DNA of 25,853 nt from a virus. Both the position numbers and the translations under genes were made by a program. Location of the stretch: the IMG/VR virus record IMGVR_UViG_3300025324_000028, positions 1-25,853 of that record, one strand, 5' to 3'. The notes under the pieces are model-generated. The model was given only the letters and a program-made list of their open reading frames with translations. It made no database searches and was not told where the DNA came from. Position 1 is the first letter of the stretch. Every line of letters starts with the position of its first letter. Shown here piece by piece: positions 1 through 7,497 of the stretch.

Positions 1-301
1 CGGTCCACCCGCCGCAGCCCTGACATCGGTATGCGTCGCGCTCGAAGACGGCACGCTGGACCTCACGCGAGACCTTGCGACGTCGACGCGGTGGCTTCTG
101 GCCCGTCTCCGAAAAGATCCGCCGCTCCCATTCCAGCCGCTGCTCGGTGACGAGTTCGCGGACGTGGGCGAGGGCCTCGGAGATGTTGTCACCGTGGAAC
201 GCCAGCGAAAGATCGACGGCTCGCTCAACGAGATCCGCGATCTGAGCCTCGGCCTCACGGCGAAGCGCGCGGGCGCGGTTGGGATGCACTCGCCGACGCA
301 T
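1..301 (-). CDS. HNH endonuclease-like protein, truncated by the window edge
   Basis: The first 100 codons of a gene that runs off the left edge are visible. The ATG at 301-299 lies 2 nt after the integrase stop, and GAGGAG stands 6 nt upstream, so the start is well supported. The N-terminal part is a basic, helical stretch. Residues about 76-100 read VSREVQRAVFERDAYRCQGC followed by a Gly-rich end. This matches the start of HNH nuclease domains, where an Arg-Asp-x-Tyr/Phe-x-Cys-x-x-Cys segment begins the zinc-bound fold; the catalytic His-Asn-His residues would lie beyond the edge. Such nucleases in phages can be packaging cofactors, recombination-associated nucleases or homing enzymes. The position behind the integrase at the end of the early operon favours the latter two, but the sequence cannot decide. 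Confidence 0.7.
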   Translation of the reverse strand, partial: MRRRVHPNRARALRREAEAQIADLVERAVDLSLAFHGDNISEALAHVRELVTEQRLEWERRIFSETGQKPPRRRRKVSREVQRAVFERDAYRCQGCGGWT

Positions 302-303
302 GA

Positions 304-1371
304 CTACTCCTCGTCCTCCTGGTCGTCGCGGGCCATCTCGCGCAGAGCGGATGCGAGGTCGGCCGTATCGAGCTCGGCGTAGATCGCGGTCGTGTGAATA
401 TCGCGGTGGCCGAGCATCTGCCGAGTCAGCTCGAGGTCGTGATGGGCCCGCTGCATCTCGCGTCCGACCGTGTGGCGCCCGCGGTGCATGTTCTCGCCGC
501 TCGTCGTGCCTTCCGGGACGAGCCCTGAGCGAACGATGCAGCGATACCACCAGCGATGCACGGTGTTCGGCGCCGGGCGCTGTGGCGAGTGCCTGCGCGT
601 CGTCACGTTCGCGTAACCGGCCGGTCCGCTCTTGAGCTCGATGACCTCTGTCGCCTCCTCGAGGGGCACGCGCCGGCGGCGGGTGTCCTGGCGGTAGACG
701 AGGAAGTCGTCGGGTGCGAGACCGGCTTCGAGACGGAGCTCCCCGAGGCGGCGCCAAAGCGAGGGCTCGACGATCGGCAACGGATACACGCGACCGCCCT
801 TCGTGAACACGGTGAGCTCACGGCGTTCGAAGTCGAAGTGCTTGAGCTGCAGGTTGCGGATGCCGCTGCGGCGCAGGCCGTACCGAAGGACGAGGAACAC
901 GAGCACGTGGTCGCCGACGTACTCCTGGCTCGAGAGAGCCCGACGGACGAAGTTTTCGCCGAACGTCTTGCGCTCGGGGTCGCGGGCCTTCGGGCGGGTC
1001 AGCGCGCGCGCCGGGTTCCCCGAGAGGCCGCGCTCGCGCACCGCCCAGTCGAAGAAGTCGATCCAGCTCGAGCGCACCTTCGCGCGCGTCCGAGCCGTGC
1101 GGTCCCCCCAGAAGTGATCCCAGCACTCGCGCAGCCGCTCGGTGCCGACGGGAGACGCGAAGTCACCGATCTCGAGGTCGGCGAAGTAGAGGCAGATGTT
1201 CCTCAAGTTGGCCTCGTAATCGCGCAACGTCTCTTCGGATGCGCCCCACTCGTTCTTCTTCCAGCGGTAGTAGCGCGCGACTTCGAGGCCGAGCGGGGTC
1301 GCTCTGTACGAGCGATCCTTCACGGCTTCGCGGAGCATTAGGGCTGCCTCGCCGAGAGTCAAGGTGCTCAC
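304..1371 (-). CDS. int: Tyrosine recombinase / phage integrase
   Basis: A 355-residue protein with an N-terminal core-binding (SAM-like) domain at about residues 15-125 and a C-terminal catalytic domain. All the catalytic residues of the tyrosine recombinase family can be seen: Arg167 (GLRRSGI), Lys191 (FTKGGR), His296-x-x-Arg299 (HRGRHT), His322 (LGHRDIH) and the nucleophile Tyr331 (TTAIYAEL). Length is normal for the family. The GTG start is chosen because it overlaps the sbcC stop as GTGA; the frame stays open upstream but there it is antisense-like shadow of sbcC. It most likely integrates and excises the phage at an attachment site. No excisionase and no tRNA-like att site were seen nearby. 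Placement at the end of the recombination operon, away from the regulators, is unusual but not unique, and a resolvase role cannot be excluded. Confidence 0.9.
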   Translation of the reverse strand: MSTLTLGEAALMLREAVKDRSYRATPLGLEVARYYRWKKNEWGASEETLRDYEANLRNICLYFADLEIGDFASPVGTERLRECWDHFWGDRTARTRAKVRSSWIDFFDWAVRERGLSGNPARALTRPKARDPERKTFGENFVRRALSSQEYVGDHVLVFLVLRYGLRRSGIRNLQLKHFDFERRELTVFTKGGRVYPLPIVEPSLWRRLGELRLEAGLAPDDFLVYRQDTRRRRVPLEEATEVIELKSGPAGYANVTTRRHSPQRPAPNTVHRWWYRCIVRSGLVPEGTTSGENMHRGRHTVGREMQRAHHDLELTRQMLGHRDIHTTAIYAELDTADLASALREMARDDQEDEE

Positions 1372-3665
1372 GCTGCCGCCGCCACTGACCGGTTCCCGTC
1401 CTTTACGACCTCGATCGTCTGATCGACGATGCGGCTGCGGCCGTCCTCGTTGACGACCTCGATCAGCGCGTCGAGCGGGGCATCGCGAAGCCCGCTGTAG
1501 TGGCTCGAAATCATGATCTTCGAAAACTCGTCGCGGAGGCTGAGCACGATCTCGATGAAGGCGGCCTGGTGGTTCTCGTCGAGCCCCTCGACCTCGTCGA
1601 CGACGAGGAAGGAGATGTCGGCGGCGCCGCGGTGGCGCAGGAGTCGCGCGAGTCCGACCCGCAACGCGAAGTCGAGACAGGCCCGTTCGCCGCCCGAGAA
1701 GGTCTTGTGGCCGCGCTCGCCTTCGGGGGTAATGACGGTGATCCAGAGCCCATCCTTGAGCCCGTCGCCCGACTTGCGCTCGGCCTGCGTGCGAAGCTCG
1801 ACCCGGTTCGACTCGCCGAAGGCGGCGAGGATCCTGTTCGCCTCCATCTCGATAGCTGGGATCGCGTGACGCTCGACGATCAGCGCCGGAATCCCGTCGC
1901 GCCCGTAGGCGCGCTCGAGGAGGGCGAGGAGATCGAGCTCGTCCTGCAATGCGTCGCGGCGAAGTCGACCGACCTCGAGCTCCGCCGCGATCTTGGCCGC
2001 CTGCTCGAGCGCGGCCTCGGCGCGGATGAGCGCGGCCCGCGACTCGGTCAGCCGGTGCGCGACGATGTCGAGTGAGGCCTTGGCCGTCACGGCTGCGACC
2101 CGCGCCGCGTCGAGCGCTCCAGGCTCGGGCTCGTCGATCTCGGCGAGCGCCCCCTGCGTGGAGACGAGCTCGGCGGCGAGGCGTGCTACCTCGGCGGTCA
2201 GCTCGGGCGTGACCTCGGCGACCGTCGCCTCCAGCGCGCAAAGCTTCGCCTGCCTGCCTGCCTGCTCGAGCTCGGCGGCGCGGGCGGTCCGGATCTCGTC
2301 GACGAGCGCGTCGTACGCGTCCGCGTCGGGCGAGGCTGGAATCTCGACCGCGTCGGCCGCGCTCTGCCAGACCTGCACCTTGCCGGCGATCTCGTCGATG
2401 CGAGCGCCGTAGCCGGCAACACGCCGCTCGGCCTCGTCTCGCTCCTCCCGGATCCGCTCCAGCGCGGTCATGTGCGCCTCGCCATGGAGCGCCTGCCCGC
2501 AGCGATCGCAGGTGTGCACGTTCGCGGGATCGTTGAGCGCGGCGGCTTTCCCGACGAGCACGGTGAGAGTGCCCGAGAGCGTCTCGCGCTCCTCGCTCAG
2601 TCGCACAGCCTGCCGGCGCGCATCCTCGGCGTCGGCGGCCAGGCGGTCGCGCTCGGCCTCGCGATCACGCCGGAGCTCACGCTGCCTGTCCGCCGCCGCC
2701 CGCCGCTCCTCGAGCTCAGCGAGACGGGCTCCAGGAAAACCCGCCTCGCTCAACTCGCGCTGTACCTCGACCGCCTCGAGCTTCGCGATCGTCGCCCGAT
2801 CGATGACTGCCGTGCGCTCGCGTAGGCGCGCCTCGGCGCTATGTACGTAGGAAGTACGTTCTCGGTACGTCGCCTCGGCCTGCTCGAGCGCAGTGACATT
2901 CTCGGCAGCAGCGCCGAGCTCGTTCTCTGCGACGGCGTGGGCCTCGACGACGTTCTCGACAGATTCGCCTGCATGATCTCGCGCGCGACGCAGCTCGTCC
3001 ACGTCGCCACCCGTCTCCTCGAGGAGCGCGATCCGCCCCGCGAGCTCGGCGAGTTCCCGCTCGGCCTGGCGCTTCGCCTCGCGGTTCACGTCGCGCAGCC
3101 GGTCCCACGACTGCAGCCGCATGACCTCGGCGAGGATCGCCTTGGCCTCGGCCGGGGTCGCATTCGTGAACGCGCTCGCATCCTTCTGGGCGATGAAGCA
3201 GGAGGCCCTGAACGAGTCGTGGGAGAGCCCGACCAGCTCCTCGATCGCGCTCTGGGTGGCACGGATCGACTCGCGGGTGAGCGGCATCCAGGCGACGGCC
3301 GGATACTCGTCGGGCTCGCTATCGCCGCGGCCCGGGTCGTAAGCCATGTGCTCTTCCAAGCGCTCGAGGTCCAGCGTCGGTTTGCGGCGTCCCTTCGCCG
3401 AGTACCCGCGGCGCGCCCGATACAACTCGCCAGCGCGCTCGAAAATGAGAGCGATCTCCAAGCGGTCGTCGAAGCCGATGCCGAGGTTCTCCGCGAGCGG
3501 CCCGGTGCGGCAGTCGCCGTAGAGCGCCAACTCGATTCCCTCGACTATCGACGACTTCCCCGAGCCCATTGGGCCGGTGATCGCTATGCAACCCTCGGGG
3601 AAGTGGATCTCGGGCAGCTCCTCGAACGTGCGATACGAGCGGGCGGTCAGGGAGAGCGGGTTCAC
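1368..3665 (-). CDS. sbcC: SbcC/Rad50-like ATPase of a phage SbcCD nuclease complex
   Basis: A 765-residue SMC-type ATPase. Visible motifs: Walker A GPMGSGKSS at residues 31-39; a long coiled coil at about 190-380 and 395-600; the zinc hook Cys-Asp-Arg-Cys at 386-389 at its apex; the ABC signature FSGGERA at 656-662; Walker B FLVVDE at 686-691. It is shorter than E. coli SbcC (about 1050 residues) and close to phage versions such as T4 gp46. Rad50/SbcC family ATPases work with Mre11/SbcD to process DNA ends. The GTG start overlaps the sbcD stop (GTGA), indicating translational coupling. Together with recT in the same operon, it probably supplies the resection half of a phage recombination system. 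Family assignment is firm; the pairing with RecT is inferred from context. Confidence 0.93.
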   Translation of the reverse strand: MNPLSLTARSYRTFEELPEIHFPEGCIAITGPMGSGKSSIVEGIELALYGDCRTGPLAENLGIGFDDRLEIALIFERAGELYRARRGYSAKGRRKPTLDLERLEEHMAYDPGRGDSEPDEYPAVAWMPLTRESIRATQSAIEELVGLSHDSFRASCFIAQKDASAFTNATPAEAKAILAEVMRLQSWDRLRDVNREAKRQAERELAELAGRIALLEETGGDVDELRRARDHAGESVENVVEAHAVAENELGAAAENVTALEQAEATYRERTSYVHSAEARLRERTAVIDRATIAKLEAVEVQRELSEAGFPGARLAELEERRAAADRQRELRRDREAERDRLAADAEDARRQAVRLSEERETLSGTLTVLVGKAAALNDPANVHTCDRCGQALHGEAHMTALERIREERDEAERRVAGYGARIDEIAGKVQVWQSAADAVEIPASPDADAYDALVDEIRTARAAELEQAGRQAKLCALEATVAEVTPELTAEVARLAAELVSTQGALAEIDEPEPGALDAARVAAVTAKASLDIVAHRLTESRAALIRAEAALEQAAKIAAELEVGRLRRDALQDELDLLALLERAYGRDGIPALIVERHAIPAIEMEANRILAAFGESNRVELRTQAERKSGDGLKDGLWITVITPEGERGHKTFSGGERACLDFALRVGLARLLRHRGAADISFLVVDEVEGLDENHQAAFIEIVLSLRDEFSKIMISSHYSGLRDAPLDALIEVVNEDGRSRIVDQTIEVVKDGNRSVAAAA

Positions 3666-4864
3666 GAGCGAATCTCCTCGAGATACTTCGCGTGCCGCTC
3701 GCGACCACGCGAGGCGAGTGCGTCTTCAATCCCCTCGGCCTTGAGCCACAGCTCCAATGCCGCCAGCTCGTCCAGCTCCTCGCTTAGCCCCTCGACGCGG
3801 GCGCGCTCAGGCTTTTCGATCTCGAGCTGGACGGCCCAAACCTTGTGCGCGCCGGCGTCGTACAGGGCGCGTTTGAGCCCCGCCACGTCTAGCCGCCGCG
3901 CCTCCTCTTGCGTCGCGTGGATTCGCACCTTCACGATTGCATCGGAGACATCCCGATAGCCGATCCAGGCTGAGTCGGTCAGCCACTCCATCGGGATCGC
4001 GGCGAGTGGGTCGATGTCGAGCGTCTCGAGACGGCGGCTCTCGATCGGGATGAAGCGCGCAGTCCAGCGTGCCGTATTGAGGAGCCAGACGCCGTGCTCT
4101 GTCCCGGCCTCGCCGAACGACAAGGGCACCGGCGAGCCGACGTAGAACCCGCAGCGGCCGGTCACGGCGTCAGCTTCGGCGGGCCCCTCGCCGAGAACGA
4201 ACGGCCCATGTATGTGTCCGGCGCAAATCGCATCGAAGCCGAGCGCCTCGAGATCCCCAAGCTCTAGCACCGGCTCGCGTAGCTGCTCGACCGGAAGGCC
4301 GTTCGGCAGCGCCGAGCCGGAGATGCTGAAATGCGTGAGCAGGGTCGCGGGCCCCTCCACCTGAGCGCGCAGACCCCGCGCCGTCGCGAGCAGGAGCTCG
4401 GCGGCGTAGGCGTTCACGTCGTCGCGATCGCCTCCGTCCTGCGCGGCGACGATGCGCGAGACGGGCGCCCATGGCAAGCAACAGATCGAGACGCCGGCGA
4501 CCGTGTGGATCGCGGGTTCTCTCGCCAGCGTCAGGAGTCCGGCCTCGTGGAAGACCTCAAGCCCCGTGCCGAGTGCGACGCCGGCGACGTCGTGATTACC
4601 CAACACGGCAATGAACGGGAAGCCGCGCGCATCGCCCTTGAATCCGATGAGCGGTCGCTCGAATGCGAGCAGCGCCTCCGGTGATGGACGGGCCTTGTGG
4701 AACGCGTCGCCGGCGAAGAGCACGGCGTCGACGTCCTCCTCGACAGCGATCTCGAGGCAGCGCCGCCAGACCTCTTCCTGCTCGCGCAGGCGGTCGCCGG
4801 GAGCGCGGCCGAGATCGGGACCGCAATCGAGGTGCAGGTCGCCGCAGGCGAGGAAGCGCGGCAT
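3662..4864 (-). CDS. sbcD: SbcD/Mre11-like metallophosphoesterase nuclease
   Basis: A 400-residue calcineurin-like phosphoesterase. The metal-binding motifs are all present: Asp9-x-His11 in CGDLHLD, Asp53 in FAGDAFH, Asn90-His91-Asp92 in LGNHD, His178 in LTHFS, and His217-x-His219 in GHIHG. This is the pattern of SbcD/Mre11 manganese-dependent nucleases, partners of the SbcC/Rad50 ATPase, which is encoded directly downstream with a 4-nt overlap. The chosen ATG (4864-4862) shares its A with the TGA of the preceding small zinc gene. The longer open frame upstream (to 4954) would overlap that gene and begins with sequence of low quality. The C-terminal 90 residues are Glu/Leu-rich and probably contact SbcC, as in the family. 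Expected role: end processing of replicating or recombining phage DNA. Confidence 0.92.
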   Translation of the reverse strand: MPRFLACGDLHLDCGPDLGRAPGDRLREQEEVWRRCLEIAVEEDVDAVLFAGDAFHKARPSPEALLAFERPLIGFKGDARGFPFIAVLGNHDVAGVALGTGLEVFHEAGLLTLAREPAIHTVAGVSICCLPWAPVSRIVAAQDGGDRDDVNAYAAELLLATARGLRAQVEGPATLLTHFSISGSALPNGLPVEQLREPVLELGDLEALGFDAICAGHIHGPFVLGEGPAEADAVTGRCGFYVGSPVPLSFGEAGTEHGVWLLNTARWTARFIPIESRRLETLDIDPLAAIPMEWLTDSAWIGYRDVSDAIVKVRIHATQEEARRLDVAGLKRALYDAGAHKVWAVQLEIEKPERARVEGLSEELDELAALELWLKAEGIEDALASRGRERHAKYLEEIRS

Positions 4865-5088
4865 CAGGCAGCCCGCCGCTCTTTCTGAACGTAGGCCCGC
4901 TCCATCGACTCGCGCGGCTTCGCAGATTCGAGCCCGTGGTAGAGACGGGCGCACGTGCTCGAGCAGAAGGGGTCGCGCTCATAGACCGCCGCGTCGATTC
5001 CGCGCTGCGGCTTCGGAATCTTCCGCGGCCTGCCGCAGCCAGGGCGGGCGCAGCGGCCGTCGCGGCGGACAGGCGGATCGCTCCTCAT
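4864..5088 (-). CDS. Small four-cysteine zinc-finger-like protein (74 aa)
   Basis: A 74-residue protein with two cysteine pairs, CARPGC at about residues 13-18 and CSSTC near residue 43, separated by a basic stretch. The spacing suggests one zinc-binding knuckle/ribbon. The C-terminal third is charged and helical. The start ATG has AAGGAAG about 2-8 nt upstream and overlaps the stop of the preceding 47-codon gene (ATGA); its own TGA shares an A with the sbcD ATG. Such tight coupling argues it is a real gene. Function unknown: small zinc proteins of this kind are common beside phage recombination and replication genes, possibly binding DNA or a partner enzyme. Confidence 0.7.
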   Translation of the reverse strand: MRSDPPVRRDGRCARPGCGRPRKIPKPQRGIDAAVYERDPFCSSTCARLYHGLESAKPRESMERAYVQKERRAA

Positions 5089-5228
5089 CGCTTCCTTCGC
5101 TTGTCGCAGCGCAGGACGTCACGGCAGTAGCGATTGCCCGTGTGTGTCCAGTAGACCATCCGCTCGGCGACATCGCGGCGTCCGCAGAGCGCACAAGGGA
5201 TGGTTCGTGCCTTGATCGCGGTGGCCAT
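5085..5228 (-). CDS. Tiny cysteine-rich protein (47 aa)
   Basis: A 47-residue gene recognised by its fit between neighbours. Its ATG (5228-5226) shares a base with the stop of the 62-aa gene upstream, and its TGA overlaps the next ATG (ATGA). The sequence starts MATAIKARTIPCALCGRRDV and ends in a lysine/arginine tail. It has Cys-x-x-Cys near residues 12-15, and two further cysteines in YCRDVLRC, giving a plausible single zinc finger. Third codon positions are strongly G/C, as in neighbouring true genes. A competing 71-codon frame covering the same bases has poor codon use and no coupling. Function unknown; nucleic-acid binding is the natural guess for a basic mini zinc finger. Confidence 0.65.
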   Translation of the reverse strand: MATAIKARTIPCALCGRRDVAERMVYWTHTGNRYCRDVLRCDKRRKR

Positions 5229-5416
5229 CACCACTCCTTCGGCTGCGAGTCGATGAGTGAGAGGTCTGCGTCGTGAGCGAAGGCGAGCACGCCAATGAGC
5301 TGATCGAGCCGTTCAGCGATCGCGATCAACGCCCAGGGCGTCGTCGAGTTCTCGCCGTTCACGGCTCGATCGTCGATGTCGCGGGCGCCCTGGCGGGCCA
5401 GCTTGAGAGCGTCCAC
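5228..5416 (-). CDS. Small protein of unknown function (62 aa)
   Basis: A 62-residue, mostly helical and acidic protein beginning with GTG at 5416-5414, 2 nt after the recT stop. It contains WALIAIAERLDQLIGVLAFA, an amphipathic to hydrophobic helix, and ends QPKEW. Its TGA shares a base with the ATG of the next tiny gene. The longer open frame extending upstream overlaps recT and is shadow. No family recognised. Position directly after recT suggests an accessory role in the recombination operon, but nothing in the sequence shows which. Confidence 0.6.
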   Translation of the reverse strand: MDALKLARQGARDIDDRAVNGENSTTPWALIAIAERLDQLIGVLAFAHDADLSLIDSQPKEW

Positions 5417-5418
5417 GA

Positions 5419-6525
5419 CTACGCCGCCTTCGTCTGCGACTCGAACCAGGCCGTGAGCGCCGCGTGGAACTCGGCGCCGACGTTCGGGCTCTCGGGATGG
5501 CGCATCGCCCACGAGAGCCACTTCTCGCCGTTCGCGCCGCTGGTCGCGATCTCGACGATCGTCTTGCCCGCGTACGTCCCGTCGGGAACGACAGGCGCGG
5601 TCGTGGGCTCGGGATCGTCCTCAGGAACCGAGGGGGCGGGGGAGGAAGACGCTTGCGCGCCGTCGGGGGTCGCCCCCTCGGCCTGCTGAGGCTCGGGAGC
5701 GGCTGGGGCGCTGCCCCCGTCGTCTGTCGGCGGAGGAACCACCGGCAGAATCTCGCCTGTCTCGCGATCGACCGCTTCGCCGGGCTCGAGAGCGGCGCGT
5801 GCCTGCGGGCCGTAGAGCGCGGCGACGGAGTCGGGGTAGCTGAGCGCGGCGCGCATGAGCTTGATGCGGTCGCTCTCGGCGATGGGGAGCACATCGAAGA
5901 GTCGATGCCCCGCCGTCTTCGCCCACATCGACGGCGTCCAGTCGACCCAGGCCCCCTTGTCGCCCATGCGCGAGACGGCGCGCACTTTGTCGATGTATTC
6001 CTCGTCGAGCGGCGGCAGATAGATGCGCCGCCCGTCGCGATGCTTTGCCCAGGCGTAGGCTGCAATCAGGGAGCCCTTGTCCGCGCCTGGTCGGACCGGC
6101 ACATGGTGGATCGGCGGCTCGCGCATCTCTTCGTACGAGAACTCGTCGTTCGCATACACCACGCGCGTCTGCAGATCCCAGCCGTAGTCGGCGGCCGTCT
6201 TGCGAATGCCGCCGACCATAGGAAGCGTCTGCGCGATCTTCGCCTGCTTGCGCTTGTCGAAGAACGCCACGATGGCGGCCTCGCGGCCATCCGGCATGAG
6301 GCCCATCTCGGCGCAGCGAAGGAGCGACTGCATGATCGAGTTCGGCTCCGTTCCCTCGATGGCCTCTGGGTTGTCGAGGAGCCAGGTTCCGAAGATGCGG
6401 CCGAACTTCTGTGGGCTCACGTGCTCGGGTAGAACGAGGGCGAGCTGCGACTCGAATTCGGGGTGCCGCACGCGCGCCATCAACTCCTGCTGCGGCGTGC
6501 GCTCGACGACTTCCTGGCTGGTCAT
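5419..6525 (-). CDS. recT: RecT-family single-strand annealing protein with C-terminal extension
   Basis: A 368-residue protein. Residues about 15-240 look like RecT, for example NSIMQSLLRCAEMGLMPDGR, GIRKTAADYGWDLQTRVV and the WTPSMWAKTAGHRLFDVLP segment that ends the annealing core. RecT proteins coat and anneal single-stranded DNA during phage recombination. Residues about 255-310 are a Pro/Ala/Glu linker. Residues about 312-368 (GTYAGKTIVEIA, then EKWLSWAMRHPE) resemble the small C-terminal domain found after ExoX-like exonucleases and in other phage recombination proteins; that match is from memory. The ATG is preceded by AGGAGG about 10 nt upstream and overlaps the previous stop (ATGA). 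No RecE, YqaJ or lambda-type exonuclease is present, so SbcCD downstream is the likely nuclease partner. Confidence 0.9.
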   Translation of the reverse strand: MTSQEVVERTPQQELMARVRHPEFESQLALVLPEHVSPQKFGRIFGTWLLDNPEAIEGTEPNSIMQSLLRCAEMGLMPDGREAAIVAFFDKRKQAKIAQTLPMVGGIRKTAADYGWDLQTRVVYANDEFSYEEMREPPIHHVPVRPGADKGSLIAAYAWAKHRDGRRIYLPPLDEEYIDKVRAVSRMGDKGAWVDWTPSMWAKTAGHRLFDVLPIAESDRIKLMRAALSYPDSVAALYGPQARAALEPGEAVDRETGEILPVVPPPTDDGGSAPAAPEPQQAEGATPDGAQASSSPAPSVPEDDPEPTTAPVVPDGTYAGKTIVEIATSGANGEKWLSWAMRHPESPNVGAEFHAALTAWFESQTKAA

Positions 6526-6755
6526 GGTCTATCGTCCTCCTGTCTGAGCCCGCTGCTCTTCGTCTCGTCGGCGAAGCGGCGGGCTCGGTCGTTTAGGGCT
6601 TCGATGAGCTCGAGCTGGGGGATGCGCACGTGCAGCACGCGCTCGGTGATGCGGTCGGCGTGCAGCTCGGGGTCGAAGCCGACGCAGGGGCCGAGCGCGG
6701 AGCGGATGCGCTGGCGGGTGGAGTGGCGCGCGAGCGAATGGAGGGGGTGGGTCAC
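6522..6755 (-). CDS. Small protein of unknown function (77 aa)
   Basis: A 77-residue basic protein starting with GTG at 6755-6753, with AAAGG about 7 nt upstream. Its TGA overlaps the recT ATG as ATGA. Nearly every third codon position is G or C over the whole length, which strongly supports coding. The sequence has a basic N-terminal half (MTHPLHSLARHSTRQRIRSA) and a helical, acidic second half (IPQLELIEALNDRARRFADE). One cysteine is present. No family recognised. Coupling to recT suggests membership of the early recombination operon. Confidence 0.65.
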   Translation of the reverse strand: MTHPLHSLARHSTRQRIRSALGPCVGFDPELHADRITERVLHVRIPQLELIEALNDRARRFADETKSSGLRQEDDRP

Positions 6756-7111
6756 CGCTTGACCTTTCGGCCGCGAGCGATCAGGCTTCGTGCATGCAAG
6801 AGCGCTTCGCCGATCTGATCGCGAAGCTGGACGAAGCGGAGCCGGGAGGAGTCAGTGAGAGGATCTCGCGAGACCTGATCGCCGGCGTCATCGCGCTCGC
6901 CGAGGTCCTGGAGCGGATTCAGCTGGACGCGCGGCGCATCGACGAGCTGAACGAGAAGCTCGACACTCTCAACGAGAAGCTCGACCACTTTGTGAAGGTC
7001 CTCAGCTCGCGCGGCTGAGCCGTTCCAGCGCTCGACGTTGCGACCGAGCTCCTCGAGGTGCTCGTTGAAGACCTCGCGCGACATGGGGAGCGAGAGGCGC
7101 GGGTGCGTCAA
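6752..7111 (-). CDS. Hypothetical early protein (up to 119 aa), overlapping an antisense ORF
   Basis: Open frame that begins with TTG at 7111 or ATG at 7084 (MSREVFNEHLEELGRNVERW) and whose TGA overlaps the next gene's GTG. The first third (7084 to about 7018) has almost exclusively G/C third positions and looks coding. The remaining part (7018-6752) is only about 70% G/C at third positions and overlaps a plus-strand frame with better codon statistics. The predicted protein is helical, with VVELLVESVELLVQLV in the middle. It may be a complete gene, a shorter gene with a decayed end, or coding only at its start. No family recognised. Confidence 0.45.
   Translation of the reverse strand: MTHPRLSLPMSREVFNEHLEELGRNVERWNGSAARAEDLHKVVELLVESVELLVQLVDAPRVQLNPLQDLGERDDAGDQVSRDPLTDSSRLRFVQLRDQIGEALLHARSLIARGRKVKR
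6794..7018 (+). CDS. Possible antisense small coiled-coil protein (74 aa)
   Basis: A plus-strand frame of 74 codons with about 86% G/C at third positions, better than the minus-strand frame on the same bases. The product is helical: an N-terminal amphipathic segment, then a heptad-like tail with the direct repeat NEKLDTLNEKLD. There is no clear ribosome binding site. A TTGACC box at 6759-6764 has no good -10 partner. It lies opposite the end of a minus-strand early gene, so at most one of the two is likely to be fully functional. Function unknown. Confidence 0.35.
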   Translation: MQERFADLIAKLDEAEPGGVSERISRDLIAGVIALAEVLERIQLDARRIDELNEKLDTLNEKLDHFVKVLSSRG

Positions 7112-7177
7112 GAGCGCACGTCCTCACGCGACTTGAAGGCTTGCAGCGCTTCGATCAGGGCGTCCACGAGATCGTCC

Positions 7178-7465
7178 TCACGCGGCTTCCGGAAAGGGGC
7201 TCGGCTCGAGATCCGGGTCCAGGAACCACTCGACCTGGCGTCCGGTCGCCTCCGCGTACTTCGTCAGAAGTTCGAGACTGGGACGGTTCTTCGACTTCTC
7301 CCAGTTGATGAGGGTCTGTCGAAACGTGCCCCCCATCCGTCGACCCAGCTCATCGTGCGAGGTACGAGGTTCCAGTTCGCGCCGCGCTCGCTTGATACGA
7401 GCGGCAACGAAGGCAAGGGGAGCGAGTCTGAGCTGCTCTTCCATGTCTCTGATTTCGACGGCCAC
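7178..7465 (-). CDS. XRE-family helix-turn-helix regulator (Cro/early regulator candidate)
   Basis: A 95-residue protein with a lambda-repressor-like HTH at about residues 20-80: IKRARRELEPRTSHDELGRR, then GTFRQTLINWEKSKNRPSLE and LLTKYAEATGRQVEWFL. This is the usual XRE five-helix pattern. There is no peptidase or oligomerisation domain, so it resembles Cro-like or small regulators rather than LexA-type repressors. GTG at 7465 lies only about 8 nt after the predicted -10 box, implying a nearly leaderless message; the ATG at 7444 (88 aa) is the alternative start and has only weak ribosome-binding potential. It heads the minus-strand early operon that leads to recT, sbcCD and int, and diverges from a second HTH gene across a palindrome-rich region. 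Confidence 0.85.
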   Translation of the reverse strand: MAVEIRDMEEQLRLAPLAFVAARIKRARRELEPRTSHDELGRRMGGTFRQTLINWEKSKNRPSLELLTKYAEATGRQVEWFLDPDLEPSPFPEAA

Positions 7466-7478
7466 GTTGCGGGACTAT

Positions 7479-7488
7479 ACAACGTTGT
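7479..7488. promoter_or_regulatory. Palindrome ACAACGTTGT in the early promoter spacer
   Basis: A perfect 10-bp palindrome lying between the -35 and -10 boxes of the minus-strand promoter. It is a candidate operator for one of the two flanking HTH proteins; which one is unknown. Confidence 0.5.
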
Positions 7489-7489
7489 G

Positions 7490-7497
7490 CTACGTAG
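7490..7497. promoter_or_regulatory. Operator candidate CTACGTAG overlapping the -35 box
   Basis: A perfect 8-bp palindrome, identical to another at 7539-7546 in the same intergenic region. It overlaps the first bases of the minus-strand -35 box, so a bound regulator would block the early promoter. Confidence 0.55.

Noticed and set aside
556-1341. 261-codon plus-strand frame opposite the integrase
   Set aside because: Antisense shadow: the minus frame carries all integrase catalytic residues.
2843-2849. TACGTAG inside sbcC as another operator
   Set aside because: Lacks the full CTACGTAG and lies within coding sequence; probably chance.
3302-3310. GGATACTCG on the plus strand, similar to the 11-mer core
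   Set aside because: Only part of the motif, on the opposite strand and within sbcC coding sequence, with no start codon at the right distance.
2841-3959. 372-codon plus-strand frame opposite sbcC/sbcD
   Set aside because: Antisense shadow of two motif-complete genes; low-complexity product.
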